DNA from: PNC22 sp035654175
GTDB taxonomy: Bacteria > Planctomycetota > Phycisphaerae > Phycisphaerales > UBA1924
Reading direction: 5' to 3'
Assembly: GCA_035654175.1 (NCBI GenBank)
Contig: DASRXL010000014.1
Location: forward strand, 1 to 24,253
DNA length: 24,253 bases
Below are positions 15,685-23,429 of this stretch, one piece after another. The position numbers and the translations under genes were made by a program. The notes under the pieces were generated by a model. It searched no databases. It worked only from the letters and a program-made list of their open reading frames with translations, and was not told where the DNA came from. How positions within the stretch are numbered: position 1 is the first letter of the stretch; every line of letters starts with the position of its first letter.

Positions 15685-16293
15685 ATGAGTGAGTCGCGCT
15701 GGGAGTCCGGCGACCGTGTCGTGCATACCGCGCGCCCGGAGTGGGGCGTCGGGAAGGTGCTGGATGCGACGTCTCTCCGCCAGGACGGCAAGGACGTGCA
15801 GCGCCTCACGATCCGGTTCGACCGCGCGGGGACGAAGACGCTCTCGACGGCCGTGGCCAAGCTGGCCCAGGCGGATTCCATGCCGGTGGAGGTGATGTCG
15901 CGGGGCGAGGCCGAGCCAGACGACCCCTTCGCCGCGGCCGATCGCGGGGCGCTGCTTGCCAAGCTGACGACGCTGCCCGAGGCCGCGACGGACCCATTCG
16001 TGACGCGGGGCCGTCGGCTGGAGGCGACGGTGGCCCTGTACCGGTTCGACGGGAGGGGGGGGTCGCTGCTCGACTGGGCCGCGGCCCAGACGGGGATGAC
16101 CGATCCCCTGTCGGCCTTCAGCCGGCACGAGCTGGAGGAGGGCTACGGGAAGTTTCGCGGCTCCCTGGACGCCCACCTGAAGAAGCTGGTGCTGGATGCG
16201 GCGAAGAACGAGCGGGCGGTGCTGTCCGGGCTGGGGGCCAAGGTGCCGCCGGAGATCCGCGACATGTTGACCCGGGCGCTCACGCAGCGTTGA
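15685..16293 (+). CDS. DUF3553-domain protein with uncharacterised C-terminal region
   Basis: A 202-aa protein from the ATG at 15685 with GGAG upstream. Residues 8-55 form the DUF3553 domain, a small beta-barrel with the signature GDRVVHTARPEWGVGKVL. That fold resembles the CarD/Mfd RNA-polymerase-interacting Tudor-like domain and also occurs at the ends of UvrD-type helicases. The rest (about 70-202) is mostly helical, with TRGRRLEATVALYRFDGRG and an amphipathic C-terminal helix rich in Lys/Glu (SLDAHLKKLVLDAAKNE); I do not recognise it. There is no signal peptide. Sitting opposite rpoZ, a role around transcription or DNA is tempting but is only inference. The downstream small coiled-coil gene may be in the same unit. 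Confidence 0.8.
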   Translation: MSESRWESGDRVVHTARPEWGVGKVLDATSLRQDGKDVQRLTIRFDRAGTKTLSTAVAKLAQADSMPVEVMSRGEAEPDDPFAAADRGALLAKLTTLPEAATDPFVTRGRRLEATVALYRFDGRGGSLLDWAAAQTGMTDPLSAFSRHELEEGYGKFRGSLDAHLKKLVLDAAKNERAVLSGLGAKVPPEIRDMLTRALTQR

Positions 16294-16452
16294 GCCGACG
16301 CAACAGCCGGCCTATCCGGACATGCGGGATGTGAGCAGGCCAGCCGGCGGGCACGACGGCGGTCGTCCCATGGCCGCGATTCTGGGACCGCGGGGCCTCG
16401 CCCGGCGGGATCCGGCTGTGGCCCGGGGCTTGTACCCACTCCGGGGAACAAG

Positions 16453-16469
16453 GCGGGCTCGCAGCCCGC
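16453..16469 (+). repeat. Hairpin in the leader of the small coiled-coil gene
   Basis: GCGGGCT, loop CGC, AGCCCGC forms a perfect 7-bp stem 22 nt before the ATG at 16492 and close to its GGAGGGG ribosome-binding site. There is no U-tract, so it is not a standard terminator. It could be a leader hairpin or part of a weak terminator for the gene at 15685. Confidence 0.35.
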
Positions 16470-16491
16470 ACCAGAGATCGGAGGGGCTTTC

Positions 16492-16776
16492 ATGGACGAT
16501 CGGAACTTCGACGCGCAGCTGGCGGACGTGCTGGAGCACCTGGACGGGATCCCGCCGGCGGATCGCGACCGCATCAACCGGCTGGCCTCGGCGACCCGGG
16601 CCCGGCACGAGCACATGCGGAAGACGCTCGCTGATCTGCAGGACTCGCTGGATCACCTGCGGCTGAGCGTCAAGTACCTCGTCTTCGATCTGGAGGCGAC
16701 CCGGCGCGAGAACCAGTATCTGCGCCGGCTCATCGAGTCGCAGGGGGACAAGGCCGACGGGCGGGAGGACCGCTGA
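16492..16776 (+). CDS. Small conserved-looking coiled-coil protein
   Basis: A 94-aa acidic/basic mixed protein starting at the ATG at 16492, preceded by GGAGGGG. Residues 5-35 are helical (VLEHLDGIPPADRDRINRL). Residues 40-85 form a long amphipathic helix with heptad spacing of Leu (HMRKTLADLQDSLDHLRLSV, FDLEATRRENQYLRRLIE), which predicts a coiled coil. No signal peptide or catalytic motif is present. I do not recognise a family. It lies between the DUF3553 gene and tRNA-Ser(GCT). It may be a scaffolding or DNA/RNA-associated dimerisation protein, but nothing shows this directly. Coding potential is supported by the strong ribosome-binding site and the non-Arg/Ala composition, unlike shadow frames. 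Confidence 0.75.
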   Translation: MDDRNFDAQLADVLEHLDGIPPADRDRINRLASATRARHEHMRKTLADLQDSLDHLRLSVKYLVFDLEATRRENQYLRRLIESQGDKADGREDR

Positions 16777-16788
16777 TCGCTGGCTGGC

Positions 16789-16800
16789 TTGGCCGGCCAA
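16789..16800. repeat. 12-bp perfect palindrome
   Basis: TTGGCCGGCCAA lies 12 nt after the stop of the small coiled-coil gene and just before the tRNA-Ser(GCT) promoter region. It could be a protein-binding palindrome or chance in G+C-rich DNA. Confidence 0.3.
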
Positions 16801-16801
16801 C

Positions 16802-16831
16802 TTTGCTCCCGGGCGGTGCGGCGGGTATCCT
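16802..16831 (+). promoter_or_regulatory. Candidate promoter for tRNA-Ser(GCT)
   Basis: TTTGCT (16802-16807) and TATCCT (16826-16831) are separated by 18 bp, within the range for a housekeeping sigma factor. TATCCT ends 31 nt before the tRNA 5' end. Both hexamers are imperfect. Confidence 0.3.
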
Positions 16832-16862
16832 TGGCTTCCCATCCTGCCGCGGTGGACCTTCC

Positions 16863-16953
16863 GGAGAGATGGCCGAGCGGCTGAAGGCGACGGTTTGCTA
16901 AACCGTTAGGTGGGTAATAACCTGCCTCGCGGGTTCGAATCCCGCTCTCTCCG
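16863..16953 (+). tRNA. tRNA-Ser (anticodon GCT)
   Basis: A complete class II tRNA of 91 nt without encoded CCA. The acceptor is GGAGAGA/TCTCTCC with discriminator G. The anticodon stem ACGGT/ACCGT encloses loop TTGCTAA, giving anticodon GCT, which reads AGC and AGU. The variable arm is long (AGGTGGGTAATAACCTGCCT), and the T-arm is GCGGGTTCGAATCCCGC. Confidence 0.97.
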
Positions 16954-16959
16954 CTTGCG

Positions 16960-16991
16960 AGCGCCCCGGCCGACCGGGGCGCTTTGCGTTT
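16960..16991 (+). terminator. Rho-independent terminator after tRNA-Ser(GCT)
   Basis: A 10-bp perfect stem (AGCGCCCCGG / CCGGGGCGCT) with loop CCGA starts 7 nt after the tRNA and is followed by TTGCGTTT. Strong stem, imperfect T-tract. Confidence 0.75.
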
Positions 16992-17249
16992 GGTGCGGCG
17001 GTGCGGCGCGCGATCGCGGGACCGGCGCGGGACGGCACGCGGCTCGCTCCGGTCCTGGGCTGGGCCGCGCTCCTCGCGGGCAAGCGCCGAGGAGCACGCG
17101 AGAGGTGGTGCGCAGCGCGACGGCGGCTCGGAGCGCAGGGGACGCGTTGCGCCGCGCTCGACCCGCATGGCCCCGAGCGCGGACATCGACGGCGGACCGG
17201 GGCTTTGTCGGGCGCGGGTGTGCGGTGTGCGCGGCGGACAGGCGGCCAC

Positions 17250-17255
17250 TACCAT
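17250..17255 (+). promoter_or_regulatory. Candidate -10 element (TACCAT) for a leaderless GH127 transcript
   Basis: TACCAT ends 5 nt before the ATG at 17261, and no Shine-Dalgarno sequence is visible. This is the same geometry as at 6802. The remaining DNA back to the terminator (16992-17249) holds no gene or repeat that I can support. Confidence 0.3.
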
Positions 17256-17260
17256 CGGTC

Positions 17261-19789
17261 ATGACACGACCTTGCGCCGTCGCCCTGCACGGGCTGTGCA
17301 TCCTCGCTGCGGCGATCCTGGTGAGCGCCGGCGCGGGCGGGCAGCCCGACGAGGTCCCCGCGATGCAGAACGAGCACTACATCTCGAACCGGGCGCCTTT
17401 GGAGCCCAGCCGGCTGATCAAGCTGCCGATCGGCGCCATCGAGCCGCGGGGGTGGCTGCGCCATCAGCTCCAGATTCAGGCGGACGGGTTTCACGGGCAT
17501 CTGCGCGAGATCAGCCCCTGGCTGGCGACGGAGGGGAACGCGTGGCTGGATGCGCGGGGGGTCGGGGAGCGGGGCTGGGAGGAGGTGCCTTACTGGCTCA
17601 AGGGGTATCTCAACTGCGCGCTCGTGCTGCGGGACGAGGCGATGCTCGCCGAGGCGATGGTGTGGATCGAAGGGGCGCTCAACAGCCAGCAGGAAGACGG
17701 CTGGTTCGGGCCGGATAAGGGGCGCACCGGGCTGGCGACCGATCTTCAGGGGCGGGAGGATCTCTGGCCCAACATGATCATGCTGTTCTGCCTGATGGAC
17801 TACTACGACGTCTCGGCGGACGAGCGCGTGCTCACGCTGATGAGCCGCTACTTCCGGTACCTGGCGGCGCTGCCGGAGGAGGAGTTCCTGGTCGGCTACT
17901 GGCCGAAGCTGCGCGCGGGGGACCAGCTCCACGCGATCCACTGGCTGTACAACCGGACGGGCGAGCGCTGGCTGCTCGGGCTTGCGGAGAAGACGCACGA
18001 GCACACGGGGCGGTGGGACGAGGGCGTGATCGACTGGCACAACGTGAACATCGCGCAGGCGTTCCGGGAGCCCACGCAGTGGTGGGTGCAGTCGCACGAC
18101 GAGGGCGACTTCGCGGGGGCCGAACGCAACTGGCGGGAGGTGCGCGAGAGGTATGGGCAGGCGCCGGGCGGCATGTTCGGGGCCGATGAGAACGCGCGCC
18201 CGGGGTTCGACGACCCTCGCCAGGCGATCGAGACGTGCGGCCTGGTGGAGGAGATGCTCTCCGACGAGATCCTGCTGGCGATCACGGGCGACATGGCCTG
18301 GGCGGACCGGTGCGAGGACGTGGCGTTCAACATGCTTCCGGCGGCGTTCACCGCGGACATGCGGGCCCTCCGGTATCTCTCCGCGCCGAACCAGCCGGTG
18401 TCGGACGCGGCGAATCACTCGCCGGGAATCCAGAACGGCGGGCCGATGTTTCTCATGAGCCCCCACCGCCACCGGTGCTGCCAGCACAATGCGGGGCACG
18501 GTTGGCCCTACTACGCGCAGCACCTGTGGTACGCCACGCCGGACAACGGGCTCGCGGCAGTCCTGTACAGCGAGTGCGAGGTGACGGCGCGCGTCGGGGA
18601 CGGGCGCGAGGTCCGCATCGCGCAGCACACGGACTACCCGTTCGGGGAGTCCGTGCGGCTCGTGATGTCGCTGGACGAGGACGCGGAGTTTCCGCTGCAT
18701 CTGCGCATCCCCGGTTGGTGCGAGGGGGCGCGGATCACGGTGAACGGCGCTCCGGCGGGCGCGGAGGCCGCGCCGGGGACGCTGGTCGAGATCATGCGCC
18801 GGTGGAGCGACGGCGACACGGTGGACCTGCGCCTGCCGATGCGTACGCGGGCGAGGGTGTGGGAGGCCAGCCACGACGCGGTCTCGATCCATCGGGGACC
18901 GCTGGCGTTCTCGCTGGATATCGGCGAGGAGCACAGGCCCTACGAGGACGCTGGGGCTCAGAACAAGCAACTCACCGACGCGGAGGTCGCCGCGCTGAAC
19001 GAGCGCTGGCCGGCCTGGGAGATCGTGCCGACGGGCGAGTGGAATCTGGGGCTCACGCCCGAGGCGGTCGCGGACCCCGCGTCGAGCATCGGGGTCTCCG
19101 TGCTCGGCCCGGTGCGGGACGGGGTCAGCCCGTGGACGCCGGCTACGGCGCCGATGGCGCTCACGGCGCCGGCGCGCCGGGTGGCGGAATGGCAGCTCGA
19201 CGCGCACGGGCTTGCGGCGCCGCTGCAGGACTCGCCGGCCCGGACCGACGAGCCGATCCGGAGCGTGAGGCTGATCCCGATGGGGGCCGCACGCATCCGC
19301 ATCAGCGCGCTCCCGGTCGCGAGCGACTCGGCGGAGGCGAACGCGTGGTCTCCGCCCCAGCGGGCGCGCCGTCTGTTCGACGCGGCGGCGTCGCACACCA
19401 ACGAGACGGACAGCGTGGCGGCGGTCGCGGACGGCCTGGCGCCCTCGGGCTCGGACGATCAGGCGGTCGCGCGGCACACGTTCTGGCCGAATCTGGGCAC
19501 GCTCGAATGGCTGCAGGCGGGCTTCGGGGGAGCGCGGCGCGTCGCGTCGGTCTCGGTGTACTGGTACGACGACACGGGGCAGGGGCGTTGCCGCGTGCCC
19601 GCCTCCTGGCGAGCGCTCTACCGCGCGGGAGACGCGTGGAGGCCGGTGGCGACGAGCGACGAGTACGGCGTCGCGCGTGATCAGTTCAACACGGTGACCT
19701 TCGAGCCGGTCACGACCGACGCGCTGCGCCTGGAGGTCCAGCTGCGGGAGGGATACTCGGGCGGCGTCCTGGAGTGGTCGGTCGAGTGA
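17261..19789 (+). CDS. Exported GH127/DUF1680 glycosidase (beta-L-arabinofuranosidase-like)
   Basis: An 842-aa protein starting at the ATG at 17261; longer in-frame starts run through tRNA-Ser and are rejected. A signal peptide (LCILAAAILVSAGAGG) predicts export. An (alpha/alpha)6 barrel spans about 45-500. The GH127 zinc-cysteine site is recognisable: Glu324-x-Cys326 in the ETC motif and Cys406-Cys407 in HRCCQHN. These match Glu338, Cys340, Cys417 and Cys418 of Bifidobacterium HypBA1, whose second cysteine group includes the nucleophile. Beta-sandwich regions follow (about 500-620). The last 100 residues (WLQAGFGGARRVASVSVYWY to the end) look like an F5/8 type C-like carbohydrate-binding domain. 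HypBA1-type enzymes release L-arabinofuranose, but GH127 relatives vary, and the CCQHN version differs from the CCPPN form, so the substrate may differ. An unrelated housekeeping tRNA lies upstream. Confidence 0.92.
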   Translation: MTRPCAVALHGLCILAAAILVSAGAGGQPDEVPAMQNEHYISNRAPLEPSRLIKLPIGAIEPRGWLRHQLQIQADGFHGHLREISPWLATEGNAWLDARGVGERGWEEVPYWLKGYLNCALVLRDEAMLAEAMVWIEGALNSQQEDGWFGPDKGRTGLATDLQGREDLWPNMIMLFCLMDYYDVSADERVLTLMSRYFRYLAALPEEEFLVGYWPKLRAGDQLHAIHWLYNRTGERWLLGLAEKTHEHTGRWDEGVIDWHNVNIAQAFREPTQWWVQSHDEGDFAGAERNWREVRERYGQAPGGMFGADENARPGFDDPRQAIETCGLVEEMLSDEILLAITGDMAWADRCEDVAFNMLPAAFTADMRALRYLSAPNQPVSDAANHSPGIQNGGPMFLMSPHRHRCCQHNAGHGWPYYAQHLWYATPDNGLAAVLYSECEVTARVGDGREVRIAQHTDYPFGESVRLVMSLDEDAEFPLHLRIPGWCEGARITVNGAPAGAEAAPGTLVEIMRRWSDGDTVDLRLPMRTRARVWEASHDAVSIHRGPLAFSLDIGEEHRPYEDAGAQNKQLTDAEVAALNERWPAWEIVPTGEWNLGLTPEAVADPASSIGVSVLGPVRDGVSPWTPATAPMALTAPARRVAEWQLDAHGLAAPLQDSPARTDEPIRSVRLIPMGAARIRISALPVASDSAEANAWSPPQRARRLFDAAASHTNETDSVAAVADGLAPSGSDDQAVARHTFWPNLGTLEWLQAGFGGARRVASVSVYWYDDTGQGRCRVPASWRALYRAGDAWRPVATSDEYGVARDQFNTVTFEPVTTDALRLEVQLREGYSGGVLEWSVE

Positions 19790-19794
19790 GCGTG

Positions 19795-19831
19795 CTCGGG
19801 TGCGCGCGTGGGGGGCGCGCGAGCGCCCGAG
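19795..19831 (+). terminator. Inverted repeat after the GH127 gene, possible terminator
   Basis: CTCGGG (19795-19800) pairs with CCCGAG (19826-19831), and inner GCGCGC runs can extend the stem. It begins 6 nt after the stop codon. No T-tract follows, so termination by a Rho-independent mechanism is uncertain. Confidence 0.4.
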
Positions 19832-20166
19832 GTCTGGCCGGAAGAGTCTCTGAGCATCGGTTCATCCGCCCCTCATCCGGTCTTTATCGGGCATGCCACA
19901 ATTCGGGTGGAGCGCCGGCGGCAGGCACAACCGGTGCTTGAAGCCTTCCGCCCGCTCGCTGGAAACCTTTCGCTCGCGCTTCCGCCACGGACGCGTCTGC
20001 GTTCCGCACGAGGGCCCGCATGCATCCACGGGGCAATCCGCGCCGAGACGACAGGCGGTGGAGGCCGCCCCTGGGCGCGGCAATCCCGCGCGGGCGGGGC
20101 CGAAGTGGCGGACAGGGCGCGAGAAAGGCCTCATTGACCCGCACCGATAGTCAGGAAGGCAAGCAG
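19832..20166. other. Intergenic region without a supported gene
   Basis: About 335 bp. Open frames here on both strands are Arg/Ala/Pro-rich, lack ribosome-binding sites and show no domain. An A+T-richer patch around 19880-19915 (TCTTTATC, CACAATTC) could hold the promoter of the glycosyltransferase gene, but no hexamer pair is convincing. AGGAAGG at 20153-20159 is the ribosome-binding site of the next gene. Confidence 0.5.
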
Positions 20167-21243
20167 ATGCGGATCGCCCAAGTCGCCCCTCTGTTCGAGA
20201 GCGTCCCTCCCCGCTGCTACGGCGGCACCGAGCGCGTGGTGCATTACCTCACGGAGGAGCTGGTGAAGCGAGGCCACGAGGTGACGCTCTACGCCAGCGG
20301 GGATTCGGAGACCTCCGCCGAGCTCGTGGCGTGCGTGCCGAAGGCCCTGCGCCTCCACGCGACGTACGACGACCCGAGCGCGTTCGAGGTGATCGCGCTG
20401 GAGAGGCTGCTCCAGGACGCGGCCCGGTTCGACGTGATCCATTTCCACACGGGGTACCTCCACTGCCCGCTGGTGCGGCGCATGGGGGTGCCGAGCGTCA
20501 CGACCAAGCACGGGCGGCTCGACACGCCGGAGCTGGCGGCGCTGTTCGCGGCCTTCGACGACGTGCCGCTGGTCTCGATCTCCGACAGCCAGCGCGCGCC
20601 CGCGCCGCACGTGAACTGGCAGGCGACGATCTACCACGGGCTGCCCGCGGACCTCTACGCGCTGCGCGAGACGCCTCAGGACTACTTCGCGTTCCTCGGG
20701 CGCATCTCGCCCGAGAAGCGGGTGGACCGGGCGATCGAGATCGCGAAGGCCGTCGGGGCGCCGCTCCGGATCGCGGCGAAGGTGGACCGGGCGGACCGGG
20801 AGTACTACGAGGCGGTGGTGCGACCGCTGCTGAACGACCCGCTCGTGCAGTTCGTCGGAGACATCGACGATGCGGGGAAGCAGGAGCTGGTCGGCGGCGC
20901 GCGCGCGCTCCTCTTCCCGATCGATTGGCCGGAGCCCTTCGGGCTGGCGATGATCGAAGCGATGGCGTGCGGGACGCCGGTGATCGCGTGGCGGAACGGT
21001 TCGGTGCCGGAGGTCGTGACCGACGGGGTGTCGGGCTTCATCGTCGATTCGATGGAGGAGGCCATCGCGGCGGCCCGGCGCATCGACCAGATCGACCGGC
21101 GCGGCTGCCGAGCGTGCTTCGAGGGCCGGTTCCTCGCCTCGCGCATGGCCGACGAGTACGAGATCATCTACCGGCGGCTCGTGCTGGAGCGGCGCGCCGA
21201 GGCGTCGCCGCGGGCGGACCAGAGGAGCCTCGTGGGTGCCTGA
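20167..21243 (+). CDS. GT4-family glycosyltransferase
   Basis: A 358-aa cytoplasmic GT-B enzyme. The ATG at 20167 is preferred over upstream starts because AGGAAGG precedes it and the protein then begins at the first beta strand (MRIAQVAPLF). The acceptor-side domain has PRCYGGTERVVHYLTEELV and RGHEVTLYASGDS. The donor-side domain carries FLGRISPEKRVDRAIEIAK and the retaining GT4 signature EPFGLAMIE, the E-x7-E motif at residues 256 and 264, followed by ACGTPVIAWRNGSVPEVV. It should transfer a sugar from a nucleotide donor. The acceptor is not predictable from sequence. It overlaps by 8 nt the debranching-enzyme-like gene, so the pair is translationally coupled, and a shared role in alpha-glucan or glycoside metabolism is likely. 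Its annotated relatives are commonly found with such glucosidases. Confidence 0.93.
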   Translation: MRIAQVAPLFESVPPRCYGGTERVVHYLTEELVKRGHEVTLYASGDSETSAELVACVPKALRLHATYDDPSAFEVIALERLLQDAARFDVIHFHTGYLHCPLVRRMGVPSVTTKHGRLDTPELAALFAAFDDVPLVSISDSQRAPAPHVNWQATIYHGLPADLYALRETPQDYFAFLGRISPEKRVDRAIEIAKAVGAPLRIAAKVDRADREYYEAVVRPLLNDPLVQFVGDIDDAGKQELVGGARALLFPIDWPEPFGLAMIEAMACGTPVIAWRNGSVPEVVTDGVSGFIVDSMEEAIAAARRIDQIDRRGCRACFEGRFLASRMADEYEIIYRRLVLERRAEASPRADQRSLVGA

Positions 21244-23422
21244 GCCCGGGTTCAAGACCGAATACGTCGTCGTGGCCCGGGCCTCGCGCCCGGGCCCGAT
21301 GCCGTTCGTGCTGAAGGACGGCGAGACGTTCGCGGTGCTGGATTCCCGAGGCGACATCCAGACGCAGGAGAGCGACGACCTCGGGGTGTTCCATCGCGGC
21401 ATGCGTCACCTCTCGAGGCTGGAGCTGCGTGTGTGGGGGGAGCGGCCCCTCCTCCTGAGCTCGACCGTGCGTGAGGACAACTGCATGCTCGTCGCGCACC
21501 TGATGAACCCGGACCTGGACCCGGGCGGCAGTGAATGGGAGGGCTCGCTCCTGCCGAAGGGCGTGGTCCACATCCAGCGGACGAGCGTGCTCACCGCCGA
21601 CGCGTGCCTGCAGCAGCTGGCGATCACCAACTTCGCCGAGGCCGAGATCCTCGTGCCGGTTACGGTGCTCTTCGACGCGGACTTCCGCGACGTGTTCGAG
21701 GTGCGGGGCATGGTCAGGGAGCGGCGGGGCGAGCTCCGGCGCGAGGCGGGCGCGCGGGCGGTGCGCCTGCGCTACACCGGCCTGGACGGGGAGGTGAGGG
21801 TCACCGAGCTGCACATCGGCGCCGAGCTCGAAAGGTGCGACAGCCGGAGCGCGTGCTTCACGCTGGCGATCCCCGCCAAGCAGACCGTGCGGACGACGTT
21901 CAGCATCGATTTCCGGCCGACGGACCCGGCCGACAGCCCCGCGGAGCGCTTCGCGCGGGCTCTCGGGCGCACGATCGAGCGGTTCCGCGCCGCCCGGCGT
22001 GCGGCGGCACGCATCCACACGTCGAACGAGCAGTTCAACCAGTGGCTCAACCGCTCCTTCGCCGACGTTCACCTGCTCGCCACGGAGACCGAATCCGGCG
22101 CGTATCCCTACGCCGGCGTGCCGTGGTTCTGCGCGCCGTTCGGGCGCGACGGCATCATCACGGCGCACCAGATGCTCACGGTCGAGCCGAGCCTCGCCCG
22201 CGGCGTGCTGGGCTACCTGGCCAACCGCCAGGCCGCGGCCGAGGACCCCGCTCGCGACGCCGAGCCCGGCAAGATCCTCCACGAGGCCAGGCTCGGGGAG
22301 ATGGCGGCGCTCGGCGAGGTGCCGTTCGGGAGCTACTACGGCTCGATCGACTCGACGCCGCTCTTCCTCGTGCTGGCGCACGACTACTTCCGGCGCACGG
22401 ACGACGCGGGGTTCATCCGATCGATCTGGGCGAACATCGAGGGCGCGCTCGGCTGGCTGCGGCGGTACGGCGATCTCGACGGCGACGGGTTCGTGGAGTA
22501 CCAGCGCCGCACCGAGGCCGGCCTGCGCAACCAGGGCTGGAAGGACTCGGCGGACTCGATCTCGCACTCGGGCGGCGCGCTGGCCGACGGACCGATCGCG
22601 CTGGTGGAGGTGCAGGCTTACGCCTACGGCGCGGTGGTCGCGGGGCGCAACCTGTGCCGGGCGCTCGGGCGCGCGGAGGAGGCGGAGCGCTGCGGGCGGG
22701 AGGCCGAGACCCTGAGGGAGCGCTTCGCCGGCACCTTCTGGCGGGAGGAACTGGGGACCTACGCCCTGGCCCTCGACGGCGATCACCGGCCCTGCGACGT
22801 GCGCGCCTCGAACGCCGGGCATGCGCTCTGGACGGGCATCGCCCAGCCGCAGCACGCGGCGTCGGTGGCCCGGGCGCTCATGGCGCCGAGCTCCTTCAGC
22901 GGCTGGGGGGTGCGCACGCTGGACGAGGGCGAGGTCCGGTACAACCCGATGAGCTATCACAACGGGTCGGTGTGGCCGCACGACAACGCGATCATTGCCC
23001 AGGGGCTGTCCCGCTACGGGTACAAGGCCGAGGCGCTGCGGATCATGACGGGCCTGTTTGAGGCCTCGAGCTACATGCCGATGCACAGGCTGCCCGAGCT
23101 TTTCTGCGGCTTCGCCCGGGGCGAGGACGACGGCCCCACCCTGTACCCCGTCGCGTGCATGCCGCAGGCCTGGGCGAGCGGCACGGCCTTCGCGCTGCTG
23201 GACGCGGCGCTCGGGCTCTCGCTGTTTATCCATCCGGAGACGGGGCGGCCGAGCGTGCACCTGAAGAGCCCTGCTCTCCCGCCCTATCTCCGGCACATGG
23301 AGATCACGAACCTGCGCGTGGGGGACGAGGAGCTGGACCTCTCGCTGCACCGGTACGAGTCGGACGTGGGGGTGAGCACGATGCGCCGCTCGCCGCGCGT
23401 GGAGGTCGTGATCACGAAGTAG
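21236..23422 (+). CDS. Amylo-alpha-1,6-glucosidase-like protein (GDE_N_bis plus GDE_C)
   Basis: A 728-aa protein beginning at GTG 21236, inside the end of the glycosyltransferase gene; GAGGAG lies just upstream. The N-terminal domain (about 20-225) matches GDE_N_bis: TFAVLDSRGDIQ, DDLGVFHRGMRHLSRLEL, LLLSSTVREDNCMLV. The C-terminal (alpha/alpha)6 barrel (about 260-680) contains PWFCAPFGRDGIITA, then DGDGFVEYQRR (Asp415 to Glu421) and NQGWKDSADS (Asp437), then YNPMSYHNGSVWPHDN. These are typical of the bacterial amylo-alpha-1,6-glucosidase/GH133-like group and of related mannosyl- or glucosylglycerate hydrolases. It would hydrolyse alpha-linked glucose from a glycan or glycoside. No signal peptide is visible, so it acts in the cytoplasm. 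Which linkage is cut is uncertain, since no glycogen gene cluster is visible. It ends 7 nt before the stop of the convergent AI-2E transporter. Confidence 0.9.
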   Translation: MPEPGFKTEYVVVARASRPGPMPFVLKDGETFAVLDSRGDIQTQESDDLGVFHRGMRHLSRLELRVWGERPLLLSSTVREDNCMLVAHLMNPDLDPGGSEWEGSLLPKGVVHIQRTSVLTADACLQQLAITNFAEAEILVPVTVLFDADFRDVFEVRGMVRERRGELRREAGARAVRLRYTGLDGEVRVTELHIGAELERCDSRSACFTLAIPAKQTVRTTFSIDFRPTDPADSPAERFARALGRTIERFRAARRAAARIHTSNEQFNQWLNRSFADVHLLATETESGAYPYAGVPWFCAPFGRDGIITAHQMLTVEPSLARGVLGYLANRQAAAEDPARDAEPGKILHEARLGEMAALGEVPFGSYYGSIDSTPLFLVLAHDYFRRTDDAGFIRSIWANIEGALGWLRRYGDLDGDGFVEYQRRTEAGLRNQGWKDSADSISHSGGALADGPIALVEVQAYAYGAVVAGRNLCRALGRAEEAERCGREAETLRERFAGTFWREELGTYALALDGDHRPCDVRASNAGHALWTGIAQPQHAASVARALMAPSSFSGWGVRTLDEGEVRYNPMSYHNGSVWPHDNAIIAQGLSRYGYKAEALRIMTGLFEASSYMPMHRLPELFCGFARGEDDGPTLYPVACMPQAWASGTAFALLDAALGLSLFIHPETGRPSVHLKSPALPPYLRHMEITNLRVGDEELDLSLHRYESDVGVSTMRRSPRVEVVITK

Positions 23423-23429
23423 CCCGGCC

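Noticed and set aside
16910..17260. Extension of the GH127 frame upstream to 16910
   Set aside because: It would translate through tRNA-Ser(GCT) and its terminator. The signal peptide begins at the ATG at 17261.
21164..23350. Minus-strand open frame of 728 codons opposite the debranching-enzyme-like gene
   Set aside because: Antisense shadow of a well-supported enzyme; no recognisable domain.
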